DNA of 17,164 nt from Rickettsiales bacterium (GTDB lineage Bacteria > Pseudomonadota > Alphaproteobacteria > Rickettsiales > JANQQO01). The notes under the pieces are model-generated. The model did not search any database, had not been told where the DNA came from, and was given only the letters and a program-made list of their open reading frames with translations. Both the position numbers and the translations under genes were made by a program. The stretch covers positions 1-17,164 of the forward strand of contig JANQQO010000185.1 in assembly GCA_028289305.1 (NCBI GenBank). The letters are read 5' to 3'. Positions 7,407-13,304 of this stretch are shown here, in pieces (the stretch's first letter is position 1; every line of letters starts with the position of its first letter).

Positions 7407-7988
7407 ATGAAGCCATTCATTAAAGAACATCTTTTTCTCATCGCCGCCATCGTACTGCCGGCAGCATTACTCACCGCCGTATTCTTCATCGGCTATAGCT
7501 CCAAGCTAAGTGTGCCACCGCCGCAATACGATTTTCTATACTTCACAGATTACTTTAATTCCACAGGCAGAACTGGCGAAGCGAACGGCTATCGTATGAG
7601 TGTAAGAAAAGGAACATTAACACTGGAAGTGCGCAAGCCGGAAAATAACCGTAGCTACCAACCACTTCCACGGTTATTACGCTACACTGCACATAATGAT
7701 TCCATACAAGAAATTCGCATCGACTACCCTGAATCAACGGATGAATGGCAAGCAGTACCCCTTCCCGAAACCGATAATATGCAGCTGATCACTAGCTACA
7801 CCGCCCCAGATGGCTACACCTTTAAAATGCCAGAATACCGAGGCGGAGGAATTTCTAGCCTATTCTTCATCCGCAGAAATCGGTCTGCACCCATCATATT
7901 CAAAGACGGCAATAGAATAATCATACCACAGCTGGGTGGCTCCCAAAGCCTCTATAACACCGCCTTTGTCGGCTGGATAAAGAAGTAA
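7407..7988 (+). CDS. Membrane-anchored protein, possible partner of the DUF2157 protein
   Basis: A 193-residue protein with one N-terminal hydrophobic helix (about residues 9-29), then a soluble domain most likely outside the cytoplasm. Just after the helix is VPPPQYDFLYFTDYF, which resembles the short PPxYDxLF region I recall from membrane proteins encoded beside DUF2157 genes; this is from memory and not verified. The rest is strand-rich with a Tyr/Arg-rich middle and ends FVGWIKK. It lies 6 bases after the previous gene and 3 bases before the DUF2157-type gene. Function is unknown. No strong ribosome site is seen, so translation may be coupled to the gene before. Confidence 0.6.
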   Translation: MKPFIKEHLFLIAAIVLPAALLTAVFFIGYSSKLSVPPPQYDFLYFTDYFNSTGRTGEANGYRMSVRKGTLTLEVRKPENNRSYQPLPRLLRYTAHNDSIQEIRIDYPESTDEWQAVPLPETDNMQLITSYTAPDGYTFKMPEYRGGGISSLFFIRRNRSAPIIFKDGNRIIIPQLGGSQSLYNTAFVGWIKK

Positions 7989-7991
7989 CCT

Positions 7992-8915
7992 ATGTCATCT
8001 CCCAAACAAGAGGCGCTCCGAGATATCGTCGAAATCGCCAAGCGGCACCAGATCACCGGCAAAGAAATCTCTCAAGCCCTCAACAATCTAGAAAAACAAT
8101 CACATCACACATTGCTAAAACTTACCCTCACCTATATCGGTGGGCTGCTCATTTTCTTGGGTATTGCTGTCTATGTGGGTATGTTCTGGGATCAAATGAA
8201 CAGCGCTACACGTATTCTAGCGACGTTGGGCATCGGCTTTGTTGCATATATCTTAGGTGTTATAGCCCTTTATGATCCACGCTACGAGAAAGCATCCTCG
8301 CCATTAATCCTCACCTCAGCAGCCATCCAACCCACTGGTATTTTTGTACTATTTTCTGAGACATTCTATGGCTTCGGCGGGCACATAGACGGCTTGATCG
8401 TGTTCTTACTTATGTTCATCCAGCAATTCTGCACCTTCTTGGCAAAACGAAAAACTCTCTTGCTATTCACTTCTATCGCCTTTGCTACACTCTTTATAGT
8501 AGAGTTTTTTGATTTTGTGAGGCTCAATGAAACATATAACATAACACTCGTCGGGCTATTGCTCTTCATCGCCGCAATATTTGTACAGCACTCCCCATAT
8601 TACCGCATTGCCAGCCTCGGATATTTTTTCGGAGGCAGTTTCATGATGGTGGGCCTATACGAACTTCTCCATAAAGAGGGATATTGGTTTTATCTCTATC
8701 TTATCCCAGCGTTTGCGTTGGTTTACATAAGCACCTTACTCCGCAGCGCTGTTATCCTGTTCGTAGGCGGCATCTCCGCCTTCGCATTCACTTGCTATAT
8801 CACCAAAAAATATTTTGTTGATTCAATCGGTTGGCCATTGTCGCTCGTCATGCTAGGCATCATATTACTGCTCATCAGCAGTTATGCCTTCAGGCTCAAA
8901 CAACAATTCAAATAA
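7992..8915 (+). CDS. DUF2157-type multi-pass membrane protein
   Basis: A 307-residue protein. The first ~35 residues are a soluble helical segment (ITGKEISQALNNLE), followed by about eight or nine hydrophobic segments. The arrangement of a short helix-turn-helix-like head, then LTYIGGLLIFLGIAVYVGMFWDQMNSATRI, is the characteristic start of DUF2157 membrane proteins. The family function is unknown. It is the last gene of a tightly spaced run (start 3 bases after the previous stop) and is followed by a hairpin. Codon and base composition are more AT-rich than in the dnaKJ region. Confidence 0.75.
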   Translation: MSSPKQEALRDIVEIAKRHQITGKEISQALNNLEKQSHHTLLKLTLTYIGGLLIFLGIAVYVGMFWDQMNSATRILATLGIGFVAYILGVIALYDPRYEKASSPLILTSAAIQPTGIFVLFSETFYGFGGHIDGLIVFLLMFIQQFCTFLAKRKTLLLFTSIAFATLFIVEFFDFVRLNETYNITLVGLLLFIAAIFVQHSPYYRIASLGYFFGGSFMMVGLYELLHKEGYWFYLYLIPAFALVYISTLLRSAVILFVGGISAFAFTCYITKKYFVDSIGWPLSLVMLGIILLLISSYAFRLKQQFK

Positions 8916-8928
8916 AGAAAAAAGAAAC

Positions 8929-8977
8929 CTTAGGTGATGGCATCCTCCCCAAGAAACCATCACCCGCGCCACCTAAG
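8929..8977 (-). terminator. Rho-independent terminator of the small secreted protein gene
   Basis: Read on the minus strand, the arms CTTAG plus GTGATGG pair with CCATCACCTAAG, giving a 12-base stem with an 8-base bulge in the first arm. They are followed by GTTTCTTTTTTC, a T-rich tail. This is about 20 bases past the stop of the 8997-9260 gene. Because the region lies between convergent genes, the hairpin may also stop transcripts coming from 8915, though no T-run follows on the plus strand. Confidence 0.65.
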
Positions 8978-8996
8978 TGGCTAGAAGAAGTGTGTA

Positions 8997-9260
8997 TTAA
9001 CTAATGTCGCGTGTTGCTTGTAGTCCGCGATCGCGATGCCCTTGTTGAGCCATACATTGGTTAAACACACGCATCCAATCTGCATCCGATCCTTTCACGA
9101 TACCGCCCCAAGAATCCATTCCACTTGAAGCTGCTTCATCCGCCACAGCGGTGCATCGTGTATAATCGGAACCATATTGGCTCTGCTGCCAATCGGCTTG
9201 CGCCTGTGCGCTCACAAAAAGCGCTACACCAAAAACAATACTCGCTACTGCTTTTTTCAT
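8997..9260 (-). CDS. Small secreted two-cysteine protein
   Basis: An 87-residue protein with a clear Sec signal peptide (MKKAVASIVFGVALFVSAQAQA, cleavage after AQA near residue 22), leaving a mature periplasmic or exported protein of ~65 residues. The mature part has two cysteines about 32 residues apart (YTRCTAVADE and VFNQCMAQQGH), suited to a disulfide. I do not recognise a family. Ribosome site GGGGA lies ~10 bases before the ATG. A good promoter is about 90 bases upstream and a terminator just downstream, so it is a stand-alone gene. Only the C-x~32-C pattern recalls the lipoprotein family at 14708-16575; there is no clear sequence match. Confidence 0.75.
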   Translation of the reverse strand: MKKAVASIVFGVALFVSAQAQADWQQSQYGSDYTRCTAVADEAASSGMDSWGGIVKGSDADWMRVFNQCMAQQGHRDRGLQATRDIS

Positions 9261-9563
9261 GGTATATATTCCCCTAGTTAACGATTAAAAGTGGTCTCAA
9301 ACGCTACTTATTAACTCACCAGTTTACTCGTTGCGTTCTTATCTGTCGTTATACGGATCTACAGACCAATTGCAACTATTATTTTATAATTTTAAAAATA
9401 TAGAAATATGGTGAAAAATGAGTATATTAGACGGAACACCGCGGGTTTTAGGGAAAAATTTTTTATTGCGGTGGACAAAACCTTTGGAAATCTCAGCATT
9501 AAATCAATGAAAATACGGCAAACCGATGCATAATTATCACGAAACACCAAGCAGAGCCTCCTC
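9261..9563. other. Divergent intergenic region
   Basis: No gene is supported in these 303 bases between divergent genes. It holds the minus-strand promoter at 9348-9375, then an AT-rich stretch (9376-9470) with T-runs. A weak -10-like CATAAT lies about 30 bases before the prepilin-peptidase gene, without a convincing -35. An open frame on the minus strand across 9392-9613 lacks coding character and overlaps the next gene's start. Confidence 0.5.
9348..9375 (-). promoter_or_regulatory. Sigma-70 promoter of the small secreted protein gene
   Basis: On the minus strand: -35 TTGCAA (9370-9375), a 16-base spacer, -10 TATAAC (9348-9353). Start of transcription would be near 9341, giving a leader of about 80 bases. 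Both boxes are close to consensus and point at the 8997-9260 gene. Confidence 0.6.
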
Positions 9564-10346
9564 ATGGACCTATTCACAGCCTTAGGCCTCCTTCTTGCTA
9601 TTGGTCTTGGCATGGGCTGCGGCAGTTACGCCACTATGCCATATTATCGCCTTCCCACGGGCGAACCCTGCGCTGGACGCTGGTTTGGCAAGCGCTCACA
9701 CTGCACTGCCTGCGGACATAAACTCCGCACCATCGATCTCTTCCCTGTCTTTAACTGGCTGCTCACCTCTGGCAAATGCCATTTCTGCGGACACCGCATC
9801 AACCCCACCTATTTCTTCATTGAATTCAGCTGCATGCTGTTCTCCGCCCTGCTGTATCTCCAATTCGGCTTCACCGACACTTATCTCCTCAGCATGGGCA
9901 TGATGGTCTGTCTCGTCATCCTCACCGCCACTGATTATTCTTACCGCATGATGCCCAATGCCGTCTTACTGGTATTGCTCATGTTCGGCCTGCTGCACCG
10001 CGCCCTGCTCGATGACACCCTGTTTCATATGGTACAAAGCACCGCGCTCGCCATCCTCATCGGCCTTGCGTATCGCGATCTGTATAAGAAAATCACACGA
10101 ACCCCCATCACCAACTACGCCTATCTCAAGCTCATCGCCATCGCCGGCATCTGGTTCCCCTACCCCACCTTCTTCACCTTCCTTGTAAGCGCTATCCTGC
10201 TCACCTGCACCCTCCACCTCTTCCGCCACTGGCGCGACACTACCACCCACCCACGCTTCGGCATCGCGTTCACCGCGCCAATGCTCTGGCACGCCTTCTT
10301 CCCCACCTATCTTTGGGAACAACTGCAGAAACTAGCAGGAGTGTGA
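9564..10346 (+). CDS. Prepilin peptidase (A24) homologue with altered active site
   Basis: Type IV prepilin peptidases are inner-membrane aspartyl enzymes that cut and N-methylate prepilins. This 260-residue protein has the right layout: an N-terminal hydrophobic helix ending G-S-Y...YRLPTG, a cytoplasmic domain with two CxxC pairs (C47/C50 and C72/C75) as in zinc-binding PilD N-terminal domains, then about six membrane segments. The first catalytic Asp is present (TATDYSYRMMPN, D124, matching A-x-D-x5-I-P). The second, normally in GxGDxKL, is replaced: the sequence is N184-Y-A-Y-L-K-L, with Tyr at 187 (codon TAT) where Asp (GAT) is expected. So it is a family member that may have lost protease activity. 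No prepilin or pilus gene lies nearby. There is only a weak ribosome site. Confidence 0.82.
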   Translation: MDLFTALGLLLAIGLGMGCGSYATMPYYRLPTGEPCAGRWFGKRSHCTACGHKLRTIDLFPVFNWLLTSGKCHFCGHRINPTYFFIEFSCMLFSALLYLQFGFTDTYLLSMGMMVCLVILTATDYSYRMMPNAVLLVLLMFGLLHRALLDDTLFHMVQSTALAILIGLAYRDLYKKITRTPITNYAYLKLIAIAGIWFPYPTFFTFLVSAILLTCTLHLFRHWRDTTTHPRFGIAFTAPMLWHAFFPTYLWEQLQKLAGV

Positions 10347-10373
10347 GGAGGATTTTCCATACCAGTCCCCTTC

Positions 10374-10465
10374 TTGTCATCCTGAACTTGTTTCAGGATC
10401 CACTTATCAATTTATACAGCTGTTGTAGATGCGCGGTGGATGCTGAAATAAATTCAGCATGACAA
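10374..10465. repeat. Nested palindromic element between convergent genes
   Basis: The 30-base arms 10374-10403 and 10436-10465 are inverted copies with four differences. Each arm is itself a small hairpin: CCTGAActtgtTTCAGG on the left and GCTGAAataaaTTCAGC on the right. The motif GTCATCCTGAA...TTCAGGATCC is a widely dispersed bacterial intergenic repeat. It sits between the convergent prepilin-peptidase and glycosyltransferase genes and may serve as a bidirectional transcription stop, though neither side has a T-run. The short remainder (10466-10509) shows nothing further. Confidence 0.8.
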
Positions 10466-10509
10466 AACGGAATAAACCAATACCCATTAACGAATAACGA
10501 TTAACCACC

Positions 10510-12360
10510 TCACCCCTTGCCGATATAAATCGGCGCGTGGGAATCCTCTGCTGCCAGCGCCTCCCGTTCTTGAATCACATAATCGATCGCTTCTTTGAAA
10601 TACCCTGCCTCGCCGGTATCCACCAGCAGCTTCTGCAAATCAAGCCCAGTGATGGCCTCACCGAGCGCTGCGCGCGCCGCCTTATCCTCCGCCAGCCTCA
10701 CCACTATCTCCACAAATGCCTCAGCGTTCTCAGCAATCAGCTCCTCTAAGCCCAGCCGGCGCATCAGTGCAGCGCCAAACCGGCTCGGCGCATACTCACC
10801 CGGCAGCACCACCATCGGAATACGGCACAAAAACGCATCAATCACGCGGTTATACCCACCAAACGGGGTGGAATCGATCGCCAGATGGCAGCGCGCAAAA
10901 TGCCCCATATATTCCTCATAATCACATCTCGTCACGAAGGTAAAACTTCCCTCCGGCAGTACCTCGGCCAACTCCTGCTCACACACCACATCGAGCAAAT
11001 TGCGATCATCCATTCCAATCAAATGAAAATGCACCTTCTGCGCACTCTTCTCATAAATACGCTTTAGCAAACCAAGATGCGGGTAATTCGTCTTCCCATT
11101 GCCCCAAGAACACGCGATATGCACCACCGCGTCATCCTTCTTCTCTTCCGGCGGCGTGTAATCGGCGATCACTGGTGTCGCCGCCAAGCCCGGGATATAT
11201 ACCAACCGCTCCGAATAATTCGCCTCCGCTACTTCGGCTTTCTCCACTTCCTCTGACACAATAAAATAATCCATATGCCGCGCCTGCGTCGTCACCGGGT
11301 TGCCATAACACGTGATCTGAATCGGCGCCAAGCGATGATTCGCCATCACCACCGCGCTCATCTCCTGCCCTACATCGGTATAAATAAACGTACCAATCCC
11401 CTTATCCAACAGCCCTTGCAGCTGCGCACTCGTCGGCAGTACCTGCTTCTCCTGCCCCGTCAGATACAGCACCTCGTCAAATAACTCCCTATCCTGCTTA
11501 TCTTCGAGCTCCGCTATCTCAAGCAAACTCACCAGCGTCAGGCGATAATGGCCTTTCAGCGAATAAAGCAGCGGTGCCAGCGCCTTATAGGTCGCATGCC
11601 CTTTGCGAAAGGTATGGCTAATCACCGCCACCTGCCCAAAATCGATCTGCTCCGCCGGCAGCGGCGTAATCGTATAGCGTGAGGCCTTCACAATCGCATC
11701 ACTCACCGCCTTTTTCACCGCCACATCCTGCTCCGGCGCCGTATAGGCCGGCGTGGCTAGGAAACTCGTCTCAATAAACGTCCCATCCGGTTTTAACGGC
11801 GGCACCCAATGCTCCGCCAGCACTTCCGGACGCAAAAACGAACGCAGCTTTTCATAATGATGTTCGGTAATCTGTGACTTACGCCCAAAGGTCACCGCCA
11901 CACTCCACCAATACGAGGCCAAAAGCGCATTGCCCTTAAAGAACACCTCCATATCAAAATCGATCTGATTGCGATGCGAATACAGCGTCAGCACCTTCAC
12001 CGCATTATTCGGGTGCTTCACCACCTCCTGCAGCACCACATCGGTGGTCTTAAACGGTGTGACCGCCACCATATTCGACAACACCATCGATTTGGAAATA
12101 AACCCTACCGCATATTTATCCGTAATCTGATAATCCGGCTTGCTAAACACCGTGAACAACACTTTCACATACCGCTCAAAGAAGCTGTAATGCGCCGCCT
12201 CGGCCTTGCCGCCCAAACTATGCTGAAACGCGTATAAAATCTCCAGCAACGCGTAAGAGAGCTCCTCATGCTTCCCCTGTTCATATAAGGAAAGCATATG
12301 CTGCACATCCAGCGTTAACGAAAGTGGTGTGGGTTGTTGTGACACGGCCGCATCAGACAT
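10510..12360 (-). CDS. GT41 (HMW1C-like) protein glycosyltransferase
   Basis: A 616-residue cytoplasmic protein with no signal peptide or membrane helix. The N-terminal ~240 residues are all-helical without canonical TPR repeats. The C-terminal part matches GT41 glycosyltransferases: PIQITCYGNPVTTQARHMDYFI (about 350-372), HIACSWGNGKTNYPHL, in which the Lys matches the substrate-binding lysine region of HMW1C-type enzymes, KVHFHLIG, and AIDSTPFGGYNRVIDAFLCRIPMVVLPG (from about 494), then RRLGLEELIA. Length and helical N-terminus fit HMW1C/NGT-type enzymes (~620 residues), which add hexose to Asn in N-x-S/T of adhesins, better than TPR-rich OGT. Donor and acceptor are unknown. No adhesin or two-partner secretion gene is adjacent. 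The GGGAG and AAGGGAGG purine run supports ATG 12360. A consensus TTGACA (12389-12394) lacks a matching -10. Confidence 0.8.
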   Translation of the reverse strand: MSDAAVSQQPTPLSLTLDVQHMLSLYEQGKHEELSYALLEILYAFQHSLGGKAEAAHYSFFERYVKVLFTVFSKPDYQITDKYAVGFISKSMVLSNMVAVTPFKTTDVVLQEVVKHPNNAVKVLTLYSHRNQIDFDMEVFFKGNALLASYWWSVAVTFGRKSQITEHHYEKLRSFLRPEVLAEHWVPPLKPDGTFIETSFLATPAYTAPEQDVAVKKAVSDAIVKASRYTITPLPAEQIDFGQVAVISHTFRKGHATYKALAPLLYSLKGHYRLTLVSLLEIAELEDKQDRELFDEVLYLTGQEKQVLPTSAQLQGLLDKGIGTFIYTDVGQEMSAVVMANHRLAPIQITCYGNPVTTQARHMDYFIVSEEVEKAEVAEANYSERLVYIPGLAATPVIADYTPPEEKKDDAVVHIACSWGNGKTNYPHLGLLKRIYEKSAQKVHFHLIGMDDRNLLDVVCEQELAEVLPEGSFTFVTRCDYEEYMGHFARCHLAIDSTPFGGYNRVIDAFLCRIPMVVLPGEYAPSRFGAALMRRLGLEELIAENAEAFVEIVVRLAEDKAARAALGEAITGLDLQKLLVDTGEAGYFKEAIDYVIQEREALAAEDSHAPIYIGKG

Positions 12361-12429
12361 CCTCCCTTCTCCCGCAAATCTTAGGCGTTGTCAAGGGCGG
12401 CATGGCGGCCCCACACCCGCCAGCAATAA

Positions 12430-12690
12430 CTACGGGCGAAAATCGTCTAGCACTTCTCGCTCTAGAATCTGTCGAATCAATTTCTGATATGGCATAGAGC
12501 GTTTCTTCGCACGTTGTTTCAGCGCCTCAAGCAACAACCCGGAAAGCCGTAAATTCACCTTCTCATCTTTCGGCAAAAATTCGAAACTAGTCGGGTGAAA
12601 ATTGCCCTCATGCAGATAATCACTGATATCCTGTTCCAAAAACGTTTCCGCTGCAGTGTCACTGTTTAATGGTGGGAGCGATTTTTTCAT
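12430..12690 (-). CDS. brnA: BrnA-type antitoxin (CopG/RHH)
   Basis: An 86-residue protein whose C-terminal half (VNLRLSGLLLEALKQRAKKRSMPYQKLIRQILEREV) is a ribbon-helix-helix DNA-binding domain of the BrnA antitoxin type. The N-terminal part is acidic and extended, as expected for the segment that wraps the toxin. Its start lies 32 bases inside the end of the BrnT-type gene, in the order toxin then antitoxin, which is normal for brnTA. BrnA neutralises BrnT and represses the shared promoter. The 69 bases that follow up to the glycosyltransferase gene hold a GGCGG/CCGCC hairpin and no gene. Confidence 0.82.
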   Translation of the reverse strand: MKKSLPPLNSDTAAETFLEQDISDYLHEGNFHPTSFEFLPKDEKVNLRLSGLLLEALKQRAKKRSMPYQKLIRQILEREVLDDFRP

Positions 12691-12967
12691 ATTTCTCTAC
12701 CTCCTTTTTATGCATATACCGCGCGCTTATGGGACGAATGCGCAAATCGCGCAGTGTAAACGCTACAATCATCGGCCGATCATTGGGCGCCCTACCAACC
12801 GCCAGATACCGCTGTTCTTCGCTAGAATGCTTACTATCCGGCGCAATGAAAATTTGTTTTTGTTTAAAAAAAGCCTCAATCGCCTTAGTAGAAATCCCAT
12901 GCTTTTGGCACTTCTTTTCATTCCCCGCATCCCAATCAAATCCCAGTATAGGTATCTTATCAAGCAT
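12659..12967 (-). CDS. brnT: BrnT-type toxin (ribonuclease)
   Basis: BrnT toxins are small RelE-fold ribonucleases (DUF497) that halt translation when freed from BrnA. The motif order fits: FDWDAGNEKKCQKHGIS, then AIEAFFKQKQIFI, EEQRYLAVGRA, IVAFTLRDLRIRPISARYMHKKE. The catalytic-type basic and acidic residues (EEQR and RPISAR) are present. The open frame extends back to 13030, but BrnT homology begins just after ATG 12965-12967 (MLDKIPILGFDWD), so I place the start there, giving 102 residues. No clear Shine-Dalgarno is seen, and the leader may be very short. The gene overlaps brnA by 32 bases. A palindrome ATGTA/TACAT at 12973-12984 just upstream is a possible BrnA operator. Confidence 0.8.
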   Translation of the reverse strand: MLDKIPILGFDWDAGNEKKCQKHGISTKAIEAFFKQKQIFIAPDSKHSSEEQRYLAVGRAPNDRPMIVAFTLRDLRIRPISARYMHKKEVEKYEKIAPTIKQ

Positions 12968-12972
12968 AGCAT

Positions 12973-12984
12973 ATGTAAATACAT
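12973..12984. promoter_or_regulatory. Possible BrnA operator upstream of brnT
   Basis: A perfect ATGTA-AA-TACAT dyad starts 6 bases upstream of the chosen brnT start. Ribbon-helix-helix antitoxins bind such short palindromes over their own promoter. Promoter boxes here are not convincing, so confidence is low. Confidence 0.3.
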
Positions 12985-13030
12985 TTGTCCATACAAACGC
13001 GCCCCAAGACCCCGTCCCTTTTACTATCAA

Positions 13031-13154
13031 GCCCTAAAGGGCCTGATTCGCGAAGCCCGCAGCGAAGCACACCGTTTCGCACGCTACTTCATGGCTTACT
13101 CCCTTCGCCGCGCTGTAGCTAAATTTTTGGTACATCCAAAATTTAGCGAAAGCG
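13031..13154. repeat. Hairpins downstream of tRNA-Ile2
   Basis: GCTAAATTTTTGG (13118-13130) pairs with CCAAAATTTAGC (13136-13147) with one bulged T and a 5-base loop. Outward, CGC (13111-13113) pairs with GCG (13152-13154) across a small internal loop. A second dyad, GCCCT-AA-AGGGC, lies at 13031-13042, and a GCGAAGC direct repeat lies between. The first hairpin is 3 bases beyond the tRNA 3' end and is the likely stop or processing signal of that gene. No T-run follows. Confidence 0.5.
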
Positions 13155-13156
13155 AG

Positions 13157-13232
13157 TGGTGGGCCCGGAGGGATTTGAACCCCCGACCAAGGCGTTATGA
13201 GCGCCCTGCTCTAACCACTGAGCTACAGGCCC
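13157..13232 (-). tRNA. tRNA with CAU anticodon, probably tRNA-Ile2
   Basis: A 76-base cloverleaf. Acceptor GGGCCTG pairs with CGGGCCC, followed by discriminator A and an encoded CCA (13157-13159 on the complement). The D arm contains AGCTCAGTGGTTAGAGC. The anticodon stem encloses CTCATAA, with anticodon CAT at 13197-13199. The T arm has loop TTCAAAT. CAU can be Met or the lysidine-modified tRNA-Ile2. The C4-G69 and C5-G68 pairs match the known E. coli TilS recognition pairs, and the 5' half (GTAGCTCAGTGGTTAGAGCA) resembles the E. coli tRNA-Ile2, so Ile2 is favoured. Confidence 0.93.
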
Positions 13233-13244
13233 ATCCATGGCATG

Positions 13245-13273
13245 GCTATAGCAAGCCCCATTACCAAGCGCAA
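13245..13273 (-). promoter_or_regulatory. Promoter of the CAU tRNA
   Basis: On the minus strand: TTGCGC (13268-13273), a 17-base spacer, then TATAGC (13245-13250). Transcription would start near 13238, a few bases before the tRNA 5' end. It lies in the 72-base gap after the proline dehydrogenase stop, so the tRNA has its own promoter. Confidence 0.5.
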
Positions 13274-13304
13274 ATGAAAATACAAAATGATGGATTTTGT
13301 TACA

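Noticed and set aside
9392..9613. Minus-strand open frame of 73 codons in the divergent spacer
   Set aside because: It overlaps the start of the prepilin-peptidase gene, runs through an AT-rich promoter region and shows no recognisable protein features.
12389..12394. Perfect -35 TTGACA on the minus strand before the glycosyltransferase gene
   Set aside because: No -10 occurs at 16-18 bases; the best TA-rich hexamer is only about 5 bases away, so a promoter is not supported.
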